DNA of 64,000 nt, from positions 969,553-1,033,552 of the forward strand of contig CAXAMN010015224.1 in NCBI GenBank assembly GCA_963970005.1. The letters run 5' to 3'. A program made the position numbers and the translations under genes. This DNA comes from Durusdinium trenchii. Taxonomy: Eukaryota > Sar > Dinophyceae > Suessiales > Symbiodiniaceae. The notes below the pieces were generated by a model. It had not been told where the DNA came from and did no database searches. It saw only the letters and a list, made by a program, of their open reading frames with translations. Below are positions 1 to 13,407 of the stretch, piece after piece. Every line of letters starts with the position of its first letter. The first letter of the stretch is position 1.

Positions 1-2435
1 ATCTAATCACATGAGGGAGGCAGTGTATATATATATAGCAAAAATATAGAAAAGGCATGAAAAGGCAAGGCCTGTTTGTAGCGAGGTTCTGAATATTAAA
101 CTTCTATAGCTCCTCTCAGTCGACTTAAAAGACCAACAGGCTGTGGCTTTGGATGCGAAACCACAGAGGTCTAAAGAAACGACCTCCCCCCACACCCGGA
201 TGCGGAACACAATCTCTCGGAGTTGCATCAGTTGCATTGACCCAGTGCAGCACAGGAATCAGAAACAACAAGATTTCAACATGTTTCTTGTCACCCAGGG
301 CAGCTGCTCTTGGGAACGCCCCGTCCCAAGAATGCAACGAAATCAGCCATTTCCTGTGGACCAAGAAATGGACCAAATGCATCAACTAATAAGCACCAAG
401 GGCAGGCTTTTCTCTGCACTGCAACGCAAGCTGCAACAGTGTGTGTGACACTAGAAACCATGGGAACCCAATTCGATCCTTTAAGGACTGGCTTTCTGAA
501 ACGAACACAACCGCACCGGGCCACCCGGGGTGTCTAATAATGGCCTCTCATATAGGCTCATATAGGTGATTCGGGGTGTCCATGAACCCTTTCAAAACCT
601 TGGCATTTCGGGAAAAAATCACAACATGAATCATGGCTGCACCCTGCTATAGTAACTATTCCGGTGCGGGCCCACGCCAAGGGGCGCTTTCTTCACTAAA
701 ATGCAGTTGGGGGCGGATGGAAGGGACTTCTTTGGCGCGTCCTCCTGTTCCAAGGAACAAGGCTACCCTTATAATACTTGCGGCCGTGGAACTATGTTGA
801 TTGGTGAGGAAGGTGGTCCAACAATGTGCGGGGTAGGACAATGTGATTTGTCCAGATGTCCATAGGACAACGTGGTCCACCGTCGACCGTCCTGGATGTT
901 TCACGATCTTCTTCCCCCAGGGATGTCCACTGTGAATCCACCAGGTCACTCCATCGCTGTGAAGTACCCTGCCCTTTCCTGAAACGACAAGCCTTATCAA
1001 GCACGTGACTTTCACCCTCCACGTTACTGGCCTGATCATCACTCTCCCACCCCAGGGTCTCTTCTGAAACCGGAAGTGGGTCTCATTTGAGCGGGGGAAG
1101 TGGATCTTGAGATTTTGACATTGGGCTATGGAGCTTATTTAGTTGTTTTTCTTTTTAAACAAATGTTACAGCTCCAACTGTCGGAAAAAAAAAAAAAAAC
1201 ACAATACAGTGCGATGGTAGGAGCTGACTAATACATCTAATACCCCCTTCACACCAACACACCACCTGCAAATGAAAAAAACCTTGCATACCAACATAAT
1301 TACATGTTTGTTTCACAACCCAACAACTACACACACAACACTTCAGAAACACCAGTGATGAAAACGAGTCCTTCACCTTCACTTTCTCCATCTTGGGCTT
1401 CTGGACCCACCTCAGCGGCAAAGCCATCACCCGAATCACGCTCCGGTCACCGCACAAAAGCTTCGTTTTTCTTTGGTGGGTCGATCGGGTGTGGTTGGAC
1501 TGCAAAGCCCATCCTTGACAGGTCAACTTGATGGTGTGATTCTGATCTTTTCTGTAATTTTTGCATCTTCTCCTGCGGCCTTCGCTTTTTGAAGCGCTAT
1601 TTCATCCCGAACACATCCTGAAGAGTGGGGACATCCTATAGTCATGTGAACGGTCAGGACGATGGCTTCACAGGCTTTCGTGCTCCTCCCCCGGGCATTG
1701 CGATGGTCCAAAGCAGTCGACTTCCGCGCGCTTTTTAACGTAAAAATACTCGGTGGGATAGGCAAAGATCGACTCGGCGAAGATTTAGACCGTGTGGTTT
1801 GAAGTATAGATCGATTATTTCCTCTGTTCACCTGTTGACCACTAGTTCCATTTTCTCAAGGAATCTAGTTTCTATATACCCTTTTATAGAGGAATATTAT
1901 TAATGTTCACAAATCACAAAAACCAAGGGTTGTGATCTCACCCAAGAACTTAGAACCTGCCTTGCTCTGTTTGGATGGTGCCAGTCCGCACTAATCTGTT
2001 CAAAGAAGGTGGATCTCCCTGGTCAACTAACTATTCTGCCCATCATGGTGCCCCAGTTTCGAACCGGCCAAGCTGCACATCTACCTCGATGGCTTGACCC
2101 TTGAGTTCACTGCCATTCAGCGTGGCCACCGCGTTCTGCAACGGCGAATTCCGCGGATCTCGACTGGAAGATCGTACTGTATAGTACTTCTTAGACAAAT
2201 GCAGTTTCGTTCACCAAACCAACATGGCAAAAAACGGCACGGTGATCATTCAGACATTGCAAAGAAGACCGCATATCGCATGGTGCAAGGTACTAGTAGT
2301 TTCTGGTTTCGCAGGCTCGAGCAAGGGATAGACTGGACCAACTCCCTCGGTCAAAGACGGGGAGTTGGGTCCTTGAAGGTGCATCCTGCGACGCCTGGAA
2401 CACAAGGCCCGTCTGGGATCGTCTGGGTAGGTTTC
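1..2435. other. no gene supported
   Basis: Holds a short TA tract (about 30-40) and a 15-A run at 1185-1199. Open frames are short and lack protein-like composition. Confidence 0.5.
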
Positions 2436-3188
2436 CTCTTCTGGTGATGGTGGTACGTGAGTTCTAATCATTCTAATCTGCAATTTGATGTTGTGACAAT
2501 CCCCACATATAGATATCTTCCTCTTCGCGCAAAGAAGAATTGAATCTCCTGTTTCCATGCAGCAAAACATGCACATCCGCCAGCGCAGGCAGTCTTTACT
2601 TACCTCCTTCTGCCTCAACGTCTTCGACCGTCTTGTAGGCCACCACAGCCGTGCCATTCTTCTTAATGTCCTCAGGCGCTGTGTGCAACCCAAACATATG
2701 GCACCACAAGGGATGATTGCCCTCCAACATGCGACACTCGTGTTCCAGCCAGTGTTTCTTTCTTTTTTCCAAAGGCTAACCCTTGCAACCTTCGAGGGAC
2801 TCTCAACTTCACCCTGTTTCCTCTTTTGCAGGTTTTGATGGTGCAGAACCAGCACCATGTCTTACGTTCTGCCACACACACATGCGCAATTGAGACGACT
2901 TTGCTAAGTCAACAGATGTTGCTACGCCGCACGCTACACCTGAATGCCGAAACTAGAAGCTATGAACAGCCCAAAGATTGTCCCGACGAACCAGTGACCT
3001 GAGACTGGAGACTTCAACTTCATCACATAATCCTCAAGGTCATCCAGTTTGGTCCATTGTGAGGCTTCAACTCCAGGTGCAAACATCTCACAAAACGATC
3101 TCATGCAAACCTCCCAACCATCAACCGGGAAGTGCTTTGCGCGCCCAGGACCGCCGCTTGGCGGCCCCTTGGGCCGGATCAGCTCCAA
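2436..3188 (-). CDS. candidate split gene with CGDCH motif
   Basis: The best exon is 2775-2604: TTAG acceptor, 57 codons (for example EGNHPLWCHMFGLHTAPED), and a consensus donor GGAG-GTAAGT. In phase with it a following exon from about 2554 reads DSILLCAKRK then ISICGDCHNIK and leaves at a GT near 2466. CGDCH is the zinc signature seen in DYW domains of PPR proteins, but the preceding HSE motif is not seen, so this link is weak. Upstream exon-like sequence (3188-2990) reads GWEVCMRSFCEMFAPGV and ends at a CAG-GT. A 42-bp segment (2908-2867) may be another exon. A 202-codon open frame over part of this region is read-through, not the gene. Confidence 0.4.
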
Positions 3189-3628
3189 GGTGCGGTGATG
3201 GAGGGCTTGGCCACGGAGGAGAAGTGCTTCTCAAGATCCTTCGGGAGGGTGGCCGTGGGTGGGAGGCTGGAGAGGAAGGAGGGAGTGGGTCTATGGCACC
3301 GGAGGACGATGGCTGGCCACAAAAATTGAACAGAATGAAATACGATGGAGGTCAACCTATGAGGGTTGATGAGGGTTGAGTCGTTCGAAGGGTTCGACGC
3401 TCCACATGGACAGTTTGGTGCTATTTTAGTCCTGAAAGGATCCAACGTTCGAAGCACCAGGGAGGTTACTTCCAAAGACGAGCCTTGGCCTTGTCACTCA
3501 AGCATCCCTTATGGCACTGAACATTCCTGGAATGGCGTTTCATTAGTATTTGGCTAAACACCAACCGCCAACCCCACCAAAAACAGATCGTCGGGGTTCA
3601 AGTGGAAGAATACTACCGACCCCAATCT

Positions 3629-3778
3629 CTATCTGCGGTTCACCAGGGCATCCGAATGGCCAACGGGATCCGTTCTGGCCAGCTTCTGAGCGGTGCGGGA
3701 TACTTCGGATGACCGGGTAGAAGGATTTGGGCGATGGAGTGCCGAGTCGTCCGCTGCCTGGATTGCTTTCTCAGGATA
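3629..3778 (-). CDS. terminal exon, function unknown
   Basis: After a TAAAG acceptor the minus strand reads 49 codons to a TAG: KYPEKAIQAADDSALHRPN at the start and GHSDALVNRR at the end. It is polar and probably disordered. It lies 440 bp upstream of the 2.4-3.2 kb candidate gene on the same strand. No family is recognised. Confidence 0.33.
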   Translation of the reverse strand, partial: YPEKAIQAADDSALHRPNPSTRSSEVSRTAQKLARTDPVGHSDALVNRR

Positions 3779-4233
3779 CTTTAGACCCCTACATGTCAGG
3801 CACCCGCATTGAAAAGGAACACGGCGCATTCCCAGAAACACGCTGCAACCGGCCTTTAGCAAGCTTCACAAAAACACTCCGCACACTGACATGGGCAAAC
3901 ACTCTGTGTTAACACGTGGGCCAACCTGCAAACATGGGCAAACATGCCGTATTCTAAAAAACATATGCGCAATACAAAATCACGGCATCTATAAATTATT
4001 TCAAAAATTCTCTTTGAGTGGCACTGGCTCTGCTAAAGTCTCTACGTATCTCCACTTGGGTATGAGGTCATAGGCTGTCGTGATCTCCAAGCCTCTCAGA
4101 ACAGCCGAGCAGCAGTTCTGGCGCTGCCAAACCGGGATTCGCCCCGAAAAATGGACGAAGGGACAAAGCCGGATTCGAGTCATTCAAAAAGTCCTGAAAC
4201 AAATACGAAAGTACTCATGAAAGTATGTCACTA

Positions 4234-4278
4234 ATATATATATATATATATATATACATACCCAATATATATATATAT
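4234..4278. repeat. (AT)n microsatellite
   Basis: Two TA runs separated by catacccaa. Similar tracts lie at 15563-15593, 33818-33838, 35537-35555, 43179-43198, 49637-49655 and 62298-62314. Confidence 0.9.
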
Positions 4279-5739
4279 GAGATATATACACATAATTATG
4301 TAATATTTTTACTGTATGCTTCAAAAAAATAGTTGCCTGTGGGGTCGTTGACCTGCTTTTGAGACTTCCGGAGGTGGTTCTCTCGGTGCTTCTCTCCACC
4401 GTTCGGGTCACCGGTCGGGTCCTTCCAGGTGGTGCTTTCGGACAAACCACCAATCCTCAGGCGTCACACGTGGGCTGCGTATTGTCCTACGACGTGAGCT
4501 GCGGCCTGGTGGACGACGTATGGGCGAAACTGGTGCAACTGGCATACTCTGTCGACGACGCAATTAAGCACCCGAAAATTACGTCAATATGGTAAAACAT
4601 GTAGGATTGCCGCATCCCGACCTTTTCAAGTGTCCCACTCCTTGGCCACTTGAGCAAAACAAGATCCATCAAATCAATTGTGTTTACCGTTCATACGTTG
4701 AACAAAGAAAGCAAGCAGCAAATCTCTTGGAACCCGATGTTCGCTGTGCTCCTCACACAGAACTTGTTTTCATCACAGAACTACCAAGAGTTCATTCTGA
4801 GCACTGAAGTTCCAGAAAATCGCTGAACACTACCAAGAAGTCTTGAAATGACCAACCTCTGTATTTGGCCACCAAGGATGGTTGTCTGACACATTACAGT
4901 ATATATTATATACAGTATATCTACACATCACCTCGCGAGACATGTTGTCGTTCTTTCTTAAGCGAATCCATCGCCACTACTGAACGACCTGTCGCCGGTG
5001 TGGAGGTGCAGCTCCTTCGGTTTGTGCGTCTTCCACGCGTCCAGGTCCGGGTCCGGTCCTTCGGTTCGTCCAGCCATCCGACCGGACGTGGGCTGAAACC
5101 CCTCAGTCATTGCTTCTGGTTCCTAGTAGGTAATGCCCTTTGCTACAATAGTAGCTCCTTCTTCCTGGTAAGGCCAGGTGTGCCCGTAGTAGCGCTAGAT
5201 GTTTGTGTGAAACCCCTCATTCGGTACAAATGCACCGGAGTGCTCCGATTGTGGAAACATCGGCCAGTGGCCAAGAAGTTCTGATACTGGATATCCACCA
5301 GGGATGAGGTCTCATAATAGGATCCATCTGCACATATAGAGGACAGGTCCAAACTAGTGAACTGGTATGCTAAACTGAGATCCTGTAGATGAAATCCTGT
5401 GGATGTGTGTGTTTTTGTTCCGCACAGTTCGACATTTCTGAAGTAACACATCTTGTAGATGTGGTTTCTTGCACAATGCCACATTTCTGCAGTACAAACC
5501 CTGGGCACCGACTTCTTTAGATTTCTCAAGCAGCACATCTGAAACCTATGATAGATGTTCCCCCGTGCCCAAGAACCCCCAAACACTTCACGACCGCCGG
5601 ATCGATCGGTGCTGTCGCCGAGGGACCAAACCTGCGCGTCGCCGGCTGCGCGTCGCCAGCGGTGGTGGTGTTCGCCGGTCACCCGAGAAAACGTTGTTGG
5701 CAAAGACAAGGCATACCACGAATATGTCTTTGGTGACAC

Positions 5740-6120
5740 GTGTTGTTGTTTTCCAATTTATACTGATATAAATATCTATCTATATATTTGTTTATTTAAT
5801 GTTATTATTTGTTTATAGAGAGCGGGCAGTTGTGGCAGTACGCTTTTTGGCACATTTGCTATTATGACAAATGGATTATTCATAATAACTTATATGCTAT
5901 ACCTAATCCTATTGTAATTTAATTCTAATTCGGTTCTAATTCAACTCTACATGAATTCTAGTTTATTTTCGTTCAACATCAATACTGATTTAAATCTAAA
6001 TGGAATTTAATAAAACCTGATTTATATAATTCCATGTCAATTTTTTCTAATATAGTTCTTGTTGCCCGTTAAAACTACAGTATATGTATGAGTTTTTCCT
6101 TATACTATATTGTAAGTTGA
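5740..6120. repeat. AT-rich segment with attctaatt repeats
   Basis: Short version of the 48-49 kb block in the TCTAAT polarity (taattctaattcggttctaa at about 5920-5940). No coding is seen. Confidence 0.55.
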
Positions 6121-6204
6121 TTTTTGCCAAGGAGCTGGCTTTACATTTACTGTTTTTTTGAATTCCAACAAACGTGTGAAAACATATTTTGAAGTGTAGG
6201 TATG

Positions 6205-6293
6205 TACCAGGACCATCCTTCTTGGGTATCCAATGGAGATCCACAAATAGCATAGGGTAGTCCAGCCAGGACACCCAAACGATGGTCCAGGTA
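6205..6293. repeat. short inverted-repeat element, copy 1
   Basis: About 89 bp with terminal inverted repeats taccaggaccatc / gatggtccaggta. It shares the inner block gggtagtccagccaggacac with copies 4 and 5. Both arms carry the same change (ccat/atgg instead of ccct/aggg), a compensatory pair. Confidence 0.65.
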
Positions 6294-6369
6294 GGTATAC
6301 TTGTACTGTTATTGGCATCTTGTAGTTATTGTTCAAGGTACAAACGAAGGATCAAAGTGTTTCAGTACA

Positions 6370-6430
6370 TACCAGGGCGCCCTAAGGGGTGGTTAATGGA
6401 CACCACTTGACCTCTAGGGGTCACTCCGGG
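6370..6430. repeat. short inverted-repeat element, copy 6 (partial, reversed)
   Basis: Starts taccaggg. Its aaggggtggttaatggacac is the reverse complement of the inner part of copy 2 (19042-19063). The far arm is missing. Confidence 0.45.
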
Positions 6431-8177
6431 ATCATACGGAATGCTTGCCCACTATGTACATGTCTTCTCTTGTTTGACTTTCAACCGTCCACTAAATGGA
6501 AATCAACCACAAATGTTCCTTGATGTCTTCGCAGTGGTGTGTGTGTGCGCTGTTAGATGTTCATCGGATCATAGTGGCAGTTGTCAGGTTGTTAGATGTC
6601 CATCGGATCCGTTGTCCTTCCATCGGCTCAGCGGATCACAGGTTGACTCAGCGGCCGCCCCTGTCGAGGCCTGGACCCTGTCTTCGACGGCTTTGAAAAC
6701 ACATTGGAGCGTTGGAGCGGGGCTGCTTCGTGGATGTTTGGCACTTCAAAACGGACGCACATGTGGGGGATCGTGGGGATGAAAAAAGAGGACTCTGCTT
6801 GAAAGCTGCTCGTGCGAAGGCTGAGCCGGAAGGCTGGGGGATCCCAAACATCGGTTTGACATCACACTCCTCATGCACTACTCCAGTTCCATGGCAAAAT
6901 GAACTGGCTTTTGGAGTACAAATGGGTGTGTGCCAAGGCTCACAATGAAAACTATCTTAGGCTGTTAGCGATGTGTTTTCCATCATTTTAGTCCAACATC
7001 ATGTTTCGAACCCAGTTCCAGTGGCCTTCAATGAGGCATCGGTATTTCGAAGCTTTTCCTCATACTTCGACAAGGGCCTCGGCAGGTCGATGGGCAGTCT
7101 TTGCATGATATTGGGAGCTTGGAACAGACCAAAACCAAAGGACCTAGCATGACCCCATTGGAAAAATAGACACATTGTATACATAATAACAAAAATATAC
7201 CTGAATTCAGTACCATTTTTTATGGTAGGGTACAACATGGAGGGTCCAGGTAACAGCAGCTCAACACATGAACAAAACCCGACCCAAAAATCTGCTGGCA
7301 ACCATCGCCGGAATGTAGCCGCCTACACCCTGTTGTGCCAGAAAATGTAAATTGTTTAGTGAAGTTGAGGGCCGCCAAAAAATCAATAATGGATATGTTT
7401 ATTGATTATTGGAACATCTATAAATGTGTTGGTTGAGGGAAACACTACTTCTCAAAAAATGCGCCCTCCAACACCCTCATCGCCCATGTTTAGGCAGTAA
7501 ACAACCACAAAAAACAATTCCTATATTATAAAGTGAACTATAGTTGCATATCCCTGACCATGCACTTTCAAGCAGATCATTCCCACAAATTTGACTTTGC
7601 CACAAAGGCCAGCACTGAGGTCTCTTGGCTATGGTTCAAAAATAATCTACCACGTGCTAATGATCCAAGGTGCACCCATGCCCCCCTGCCTCGCATGCGT
7701 CCCATGTCGCGCGAGACTTGTCTGGGCTGCCCAATCTTTTTTTGGGGCGCAGGTGCCGGGGACTTCCACGTCTGCCGTCCTACAGAGGCCCAAAGGTCTC
7801 CGTTGAAGCTGGAAAGGAAGCAGGTGGGAAACCCTTAGCCCCAAATCCGCCAAGCCTCAGCAACACTGGTTTCATAGTCCCCGGCTGTTGTTTCTTTGTG
7901 CTGGTTGCCATTGGAGTGCTGGAACCTGAAGATATAGCGATAAATACATATGTATTGTTATGTATTTTCGAAAAATGAAAAACCCAAATCGAAAGATTCA
8001 GCATCTCAACACCAAAACCAAGTGGTGGCCCAACAGGTTACAGATGCAGGAGTGCCCAGAACCATCTAAGGAACCTCACAAAGACATTGTTTTATGCTAT
8101 GTTGATACAAATAACTATACAAGTAGCAATACACATATATATATATATATATGTTGACATTGACATGTATTTGTGAA

Positions 8178-8335
8178 ATTGTCTTTCCGGGGCAGGTCGC
8201 TGAACAAGTTGCAGAAGAAATTTCCGGAGCAGATTCCGGGCGGAGCAGGTCCCGGAGAGAATTGGAGAGGAGGTTCCAGAGCAAGTCCCGGAGCAGGTTC
8301 TGGAGCAGCTTCCGGAGCTGGTTCTGCAGCAAGTT
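8178..8335. repeat. degenerate short tandem repeat, ggagcag type
   Basis: Repeats of about 12-15 bp on the theme tcccggagcagg. All frames look repetitive (LLRDLL on the minus strand), so no gene is called. Confidence 0.6.
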
Positions 8336-8700
8336 TCACAATATTTTTCCTCCAGCAAGAAGGAGAAAGTGCTTCATCAAAACACAATATGCTGGAGCTG
8401 CTCGGAGTTGTCGCCTCATCAAAGCCACAATAGATGTCTCAGGTTGCCCCGTGGCCAAGGTGCTAAGAAAAGACTCTTCCAAGCATGGTCTCAGGCAGAG
8501 CCATCATCAGAATAGTGAGTAGTGTCGATCGCATCACCCGTCACACGTGGCCATCATCATCAGGTCACTATGGGTCGCACATTGGCTAAGTAAACAAAGA
8601 GGCGAACTCTGACCAGAGTGAGTTGTAAGTCCCGAAGAGTTGCAATTCCCACGCAGACGGTCTGTGCGACTGCTTCATTCTCTGAGAAACGTTCTTGGGC

Positions 8701-8769
8701 TCGCTCATGCCATTCTGCTAGTAAGGACTTGTTCTCATGCTATTCTGCGAGTAGGGACTTGTTGTCATG
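8701..8769. repeat. direct repeat, two copies of about 31 bp
   Basis: Two adjacent copies of ctcatgcnattctgcnagta followed by ngacttgtt. Confidence 0.6.
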
Positions 8770-9204
8770 AGAGGCCCCAACGAATGTTTCCACGTACTCA
8801 GGTACTCCAAGATTGCTCGAGCATGCAGTCTATGTCCTCATCATTCTCGAGCGGCCAAATAGCGTGGTGACAAATGCCTGCCTAGACCTTTTCGAAGGAC
8901 TTCTTGACATGAGCTGAAACTGTCGCGCTGGCGTTACAAACGTTTTGACACATGCTGTGAATTTGCGCTTCCGCTCAGGAAGCGTTTTCTTGCACTTGCA
9001 ACGGCCCATTGTGCCAGCTAAGCCCAGGTCTCTTGCAAAGAAAGGCATGCCTCCATATTCTGGGGATTGCAAAGCTGACTGCGGTTGAACAGTCTGATTG
9101 GGAGACGACCTCGACGCTGTAAACCTGCCCTAGTATATAGCATCAGAAATCATATAGCTTCATGAGCTGCTTGCGGCTTTAGCTGTAAGCAAGATCTGTC
9201 TACT

Positions 9205-9545
9205 GTGCGAACATGCAGACATGCTGTGATGCTGCCAATGCCGTAGCGAATTGACGCTGGCATGTCGTCATGCTGGAATGTTGTCACGCTGGCATGTTCA
9301 TGTCATCAGGCTACCATGTGTACTGCGCACTGGCATGCCGACATTCCAACAGGTTGTCACTCTGCCACACTAACTTGTAGAATCTTGTAGACATGTGCCA
9401 TGCTGAAGGGCTGTCTTTGCTCCCACGCTAACATTACATACGTGTTGTCCTGCTGACACGGGCCACCCTAGCATGCAACACGTTGTCACGCTGAGATGGT
9501 GACGTCGGGTCATGCTGTCGTGCTGACATGCTGGCAGGCTCCCAA
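9205..9545. repeat. degenerate catgctg repeat field
   Basis: The word catgctg or close variants (cacgctg, catgttg, catgccg) recur roughly every 10-15 bp. No open frame is supported. Confidence 0.55.
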
Positions 9546-12500
9546 GCGGATTCCAGAGCAGGTTCCCTGATTCTTGATCCTTGCGGCCTTGTCATGCTTG
9601 CACAATTGGGGCACATGCGCTATGCCGTATTGCTGCGTCTGCGATACCCGCGTAGCACATTGAAAAGGCTCATGTGTTTCAAATCACCACTGTCTGACAA
9701 AGGCACTAACACTTGTTGGTGAATAGGCAATTCTGTCACTACTTCATTAGGTGGATTCATTCTGAGCTGTGGGTGCTTTTCTTGGACTTGTTCAACGCTT
9801 TGGCAGCAGCGTCCTTTGATCTGCGAGACGATGTTGGAGATGTTAGCGCCGTGGGGGACGAACACCCAGGAACCGCCGCCGCCACCTTTCCTGAAGGCGC
9901 ATGGTAAGCTGAGTGGGCAAAACCCGGCTTTCCATGAAACCACTCTCATTTGATAGCCCCTCCCATGAGGGTTTGTATGGGTTTGTCAAACATCTTATCC
10001 TTCGTCATCTTTGGCTTGGGAATGGAACACTACAGTACAAACATCAAACCCTCATTTCCCCACAAAACCTTTTCTGATTTGGCTAAAAGTCAGGCCTTGG
10101 TTGACCTACCTGGGAGGTCAAGCTACATGGTGTTGGGGCTCCAGGTTTTGACCCATCGCCATTTTGGTAGAACCGACCTGATTCTTGGGCGCTTGGAGTG
10201 ATTTTGTCATGGGGCCATCGTCCAATCCATTTCCAGGCGTCTTTCGTCTGCCGTGGAAGGAATACACAAGCTGACTCAACCAAAACATCGACCACACAAA
10301 GACCCAACCAGTTCGCCCCTTAGTTCCAGCACTGGATTTCGCTCGTTGTCTTGGTCCGTTCTGGAACCCAGGACGACGAACGCTTCAAGTGGCCCTGCTC
10401 CCTTGGGCTTCGAGATCACCTTCCGCACAGGAGCCGCCTGGAGCTGGCGCCCGGCCGTCTCCCCGCCAGCGGGTGGTGCGACCATGTCTGCTGGTTCAAT
10501 GCAAGAGTGTCCGAGGTCGTTCAAACACTGCATTCTGATGTGTGATGTGGTGTTTTCTTCTTGAAAATCAGAACAGAACGACTCCGAGGACCCAAGGCCC
10601 GGGTCATGGCTCGATGCATGGAAAGGTGATTTCTGCCAAACTTCGCACCAACAAAACTGGTCCAAGCCGGTCACAAAGGACCAGACTCGTCGTTTCATTC
10701 TGGGACCAAGGCAGTTTTGAGAGGGTCAATGACAATGACGAGGTGTTAGGGAGACTATATTGCGATACATGACCTATTCCATACTCCATCATATTCCAAC
10801 TTGCATCATCCAAATTATTCCATTAAAACACAAATATGTCAATACACACACGTAGAGCCTGGAGTGTTTGCTCCTGTTGCCTGCAACTATCGGCGAACCT
10901 GGCGGGTCGACACCGTCGCCTGTCTCAGCACGGTCTGTCTCACCGCACCCCACGGTCTTCCCATGGCGTCGGGAAGCTGCGACGAAAAGCGACGCGTTGG
11001 GCTACCGGGCAAACCACCGCGGGCGAGGTGCGCGGGCGAGGTGCGAGTTCGAGATGGGTTCGAGATGGGCAGCACTGTAGACGTCTTGAGTAAAGAATAA
11101 AACAATTAGATTGTAAGAGCTCTTCATATGCGATTTTTTTTACATCCAGTGGATACATGATCGTAGCTTTACAAGTGATTTGTAGCTTAGACTAAGTCTA
11201 CCAAGATCCTTCGCCTTGACGGGGCCCATTCAAAGCTTGGTGGGGTGATGGTTTCTCCCGTTTTGCCGACCGCACCCTCAACACTGATTGGCCCGACTCC
11301 GAGATGGAGTCAAACCATGTTTAAGCCATGAGGTTTCAGTCTTCCCTGGTTTGTCTGGAAGCGAGTGAGGGTGTTCTATAGACTTTTCTTGGTCAACCAG
11401 GGATCCAGCTCGGAGGACTCATCCAAACAGTCTAGGGATCAAGAACTACTGCATCTTTCATCTCCCGTTGATGGTCCCTAAGAGTCTTTGATGGACACCT
11501 TCTCCTGAACCCCCCATAGGTCTTGGGTTAACCAAAACATGCCAAAACCATCCAAAACCCACATGACATGCTTGGACCCTCTACTTCCTTCACTATTGAA
11601 AAATCACCCTGTCACACCCCCACAAAAACAAAAAAAAAAAGAAAACAACCAACATCCGGGGCCGTCCAGGACTGTCGTGCCCTCTTTGACATGTTCTCAT
11701 GAAAGAGCTCCAAACAGCCCGGAGATTGTTTTTTTCTCTTCCAAATCCCTCCCCCCTTCACCCCTTGTTCCGGGATCAACGGACTCGCGGAAACGTTCGT
11801 CCGTTCCTCCGTTCGGACCGAGTCGGATCCGACTCGTGACCCTCTGAAGTCGGATCGTTCCGCTGCTTTTTTAGCAGCAGAAGTGGAGATGTGGTCCCAC
11901 TCCCGGAGAGTGGATGGGAGTAGATGGTCCCAACAGGCCACTACATATGAGGCCAAATAGGATGACCCTTGTCCGTTCCTGGTCCGAATGGTGCCAAAAA
12001 AATGTCTTTGTCGTTTTTGTTTTTTCACTTGAATGTGTTTTGTTTCAGGGTGTATATGGCAATCCAGGGGTGGCTCAAGTTCTGATAAACGTCTGTTTGA
12101 GTCTCCAGATCTCTCAAGGACATTCACTGGAAAATAAGCGTCAAGTAACAACCCCCCCCCCAAAAGGTTGGAATGGCCGAGGTCCGAGGCGTGCAGAACT
12201 CCCCAATCTCCTGGAGATCAACTTCTCCACCAAGCTTTGATCCCGACGCCTGGCACACAGGACCCCGTCGAAACGCTCCCAAAAGACTTATTACGTTGTC
12301 TTTTTTAAGAATATATTGATAGTAACTATATAAGAGAGTCGAAGAGTCCTTTACAGTATTCCAGGAGATTCATGTTTCCAACAAAAACTCCAAACGAGAA
12401 ACTCAACATCTTTTGGGCCAACGGATGCATTTACTGCTGTTTTGTTCTTTGCCGGTCGATTTCGCAGCCTCAACAAATGCAGCCGAACTCACCGCCAGGG

Positions 12501-12972
12501 ATCTTTCCAAATAATAGGGGGAAAGGACGAGTTTCTCAAAAGCACGGGATAGCCTGGCAGTCTCTCAAGAAAGCTCTAGCTGTTCTGTAAAGTGTTGATC
12601 ATATCAGAAAGATTCAGAAAGGCTATTGATATGCCCCCAAACATGAGCACATGTTTTGCTTCAAAACATGCAAGTGGGCCAGATGCACTGAATGTCATCC
12701 GCGCACGATACTGCCGATCTTCAGCGTAAAGTCCATAACACCTTGAACATACAACCCTTATATAGTGAGTTTCTTGCAATTTGGCAAAGATGATTTCAAT
12801 CAAATATACAGTTTTCTTTTTTTGTACTATCATGTTTTAGTTTTGACATGTTTTGACTATACTTCAAATACCAACCACCAAGTCTGACGAACCACACTCC
12901 AACATCTAAGTCATCGTCGAACCCAGCATCCCGTCCACCTGCGCCAGTCCAGCCCCTCAACGACCCCAGGAC
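9546..12972. other. no firm gene
   Basis: Weak exon-like minus frames lie at 10276-10540 (KVISKPKGAGPLEAFVVLG) and 11612-11900 (AAKKAAERSDFRGSRVG). Neither has convincing splice sites. A poly-A/T run is near 11630. Confidence 0.4.
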
Positions 12973-13407
12973 CCCGCTGGCGCCAACCGCATCATGTGCA
13001 CAGCCTGGGGAGCTTCTCCCAAAAGCTCCGCACCGCCGCGGGCGCCACACGCAAGGCGAGCAGTAACCTGGCTCCACATGGGTCCCAAATCCAGAATAGC
13101 AAAGGTAGGCTGGAGATCCACCCAAAACCCACCCACCCCAATCACTGCAAATAAACATGTGGGACAGGAGCCCCAGAATCGTGTTTTTGGGACTGGGTTC
13201 CGGTGGTTCCGCAGCTCTTTTCACAGTCTGTGAGAAGTCACCTGGAAGTTTCAAGAGATCTGAGGGGGTCGACACTGGAATAATCGCCACTGACAGATCT
13301 GGGTGCTGCCGAAGATCCTGTAACATTGGGTAAACCAAGAGTGGGAGATGGGTGGGAGTGTGATCTCCACCTTCCCTGTGTCGATGACGAAACACTTTCT
13401 CAGCCAA
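12973..13407 (-). CDS. two exons of an unknown gene
   Basis: Exon A (13407-13242) reads LLVYPMLQDLRQHPDLSVAI and ends CTTCCAG before GTGACT. Exon B (13144-12973) follows a TTTGCAG and reads FWVDLQPTFAILDLGPMW, then QVTARLACGARGGAELLG, to a GT donor at 12972. The intron is 97 bp, and phases match (one base plus two) to give KLPVIGVGG across the junction. The 5' and 3' exons are not found; 13407 is not a real start. No domain is recognised; the hydrophobic beta and helix pattern suggests a globular enzyme-like fold (inference). Confidence 0.5.

Larger units (their letters stand above)
3779..8177. other. mostly noncoding
   Basis: Contains the AT tracts, the AT-rich segment and inverted-repeat copies 1 and 6 listed separately. 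It also holds a solo right arm of that family (ggagggtccaggta, 7239-7252). A + frame at 4359-4595 (SYDVSCGLVDDVWAKLVQL) is weakly exon-like. Confidence 0.45.

Noticed and set aside
2250..2858. 202-codon minus frame as a single gene
   Set aside because: A better frame with a TTAG acceptor and a GTAAGT donor runs inside it; the long frame is read-through of an intron.
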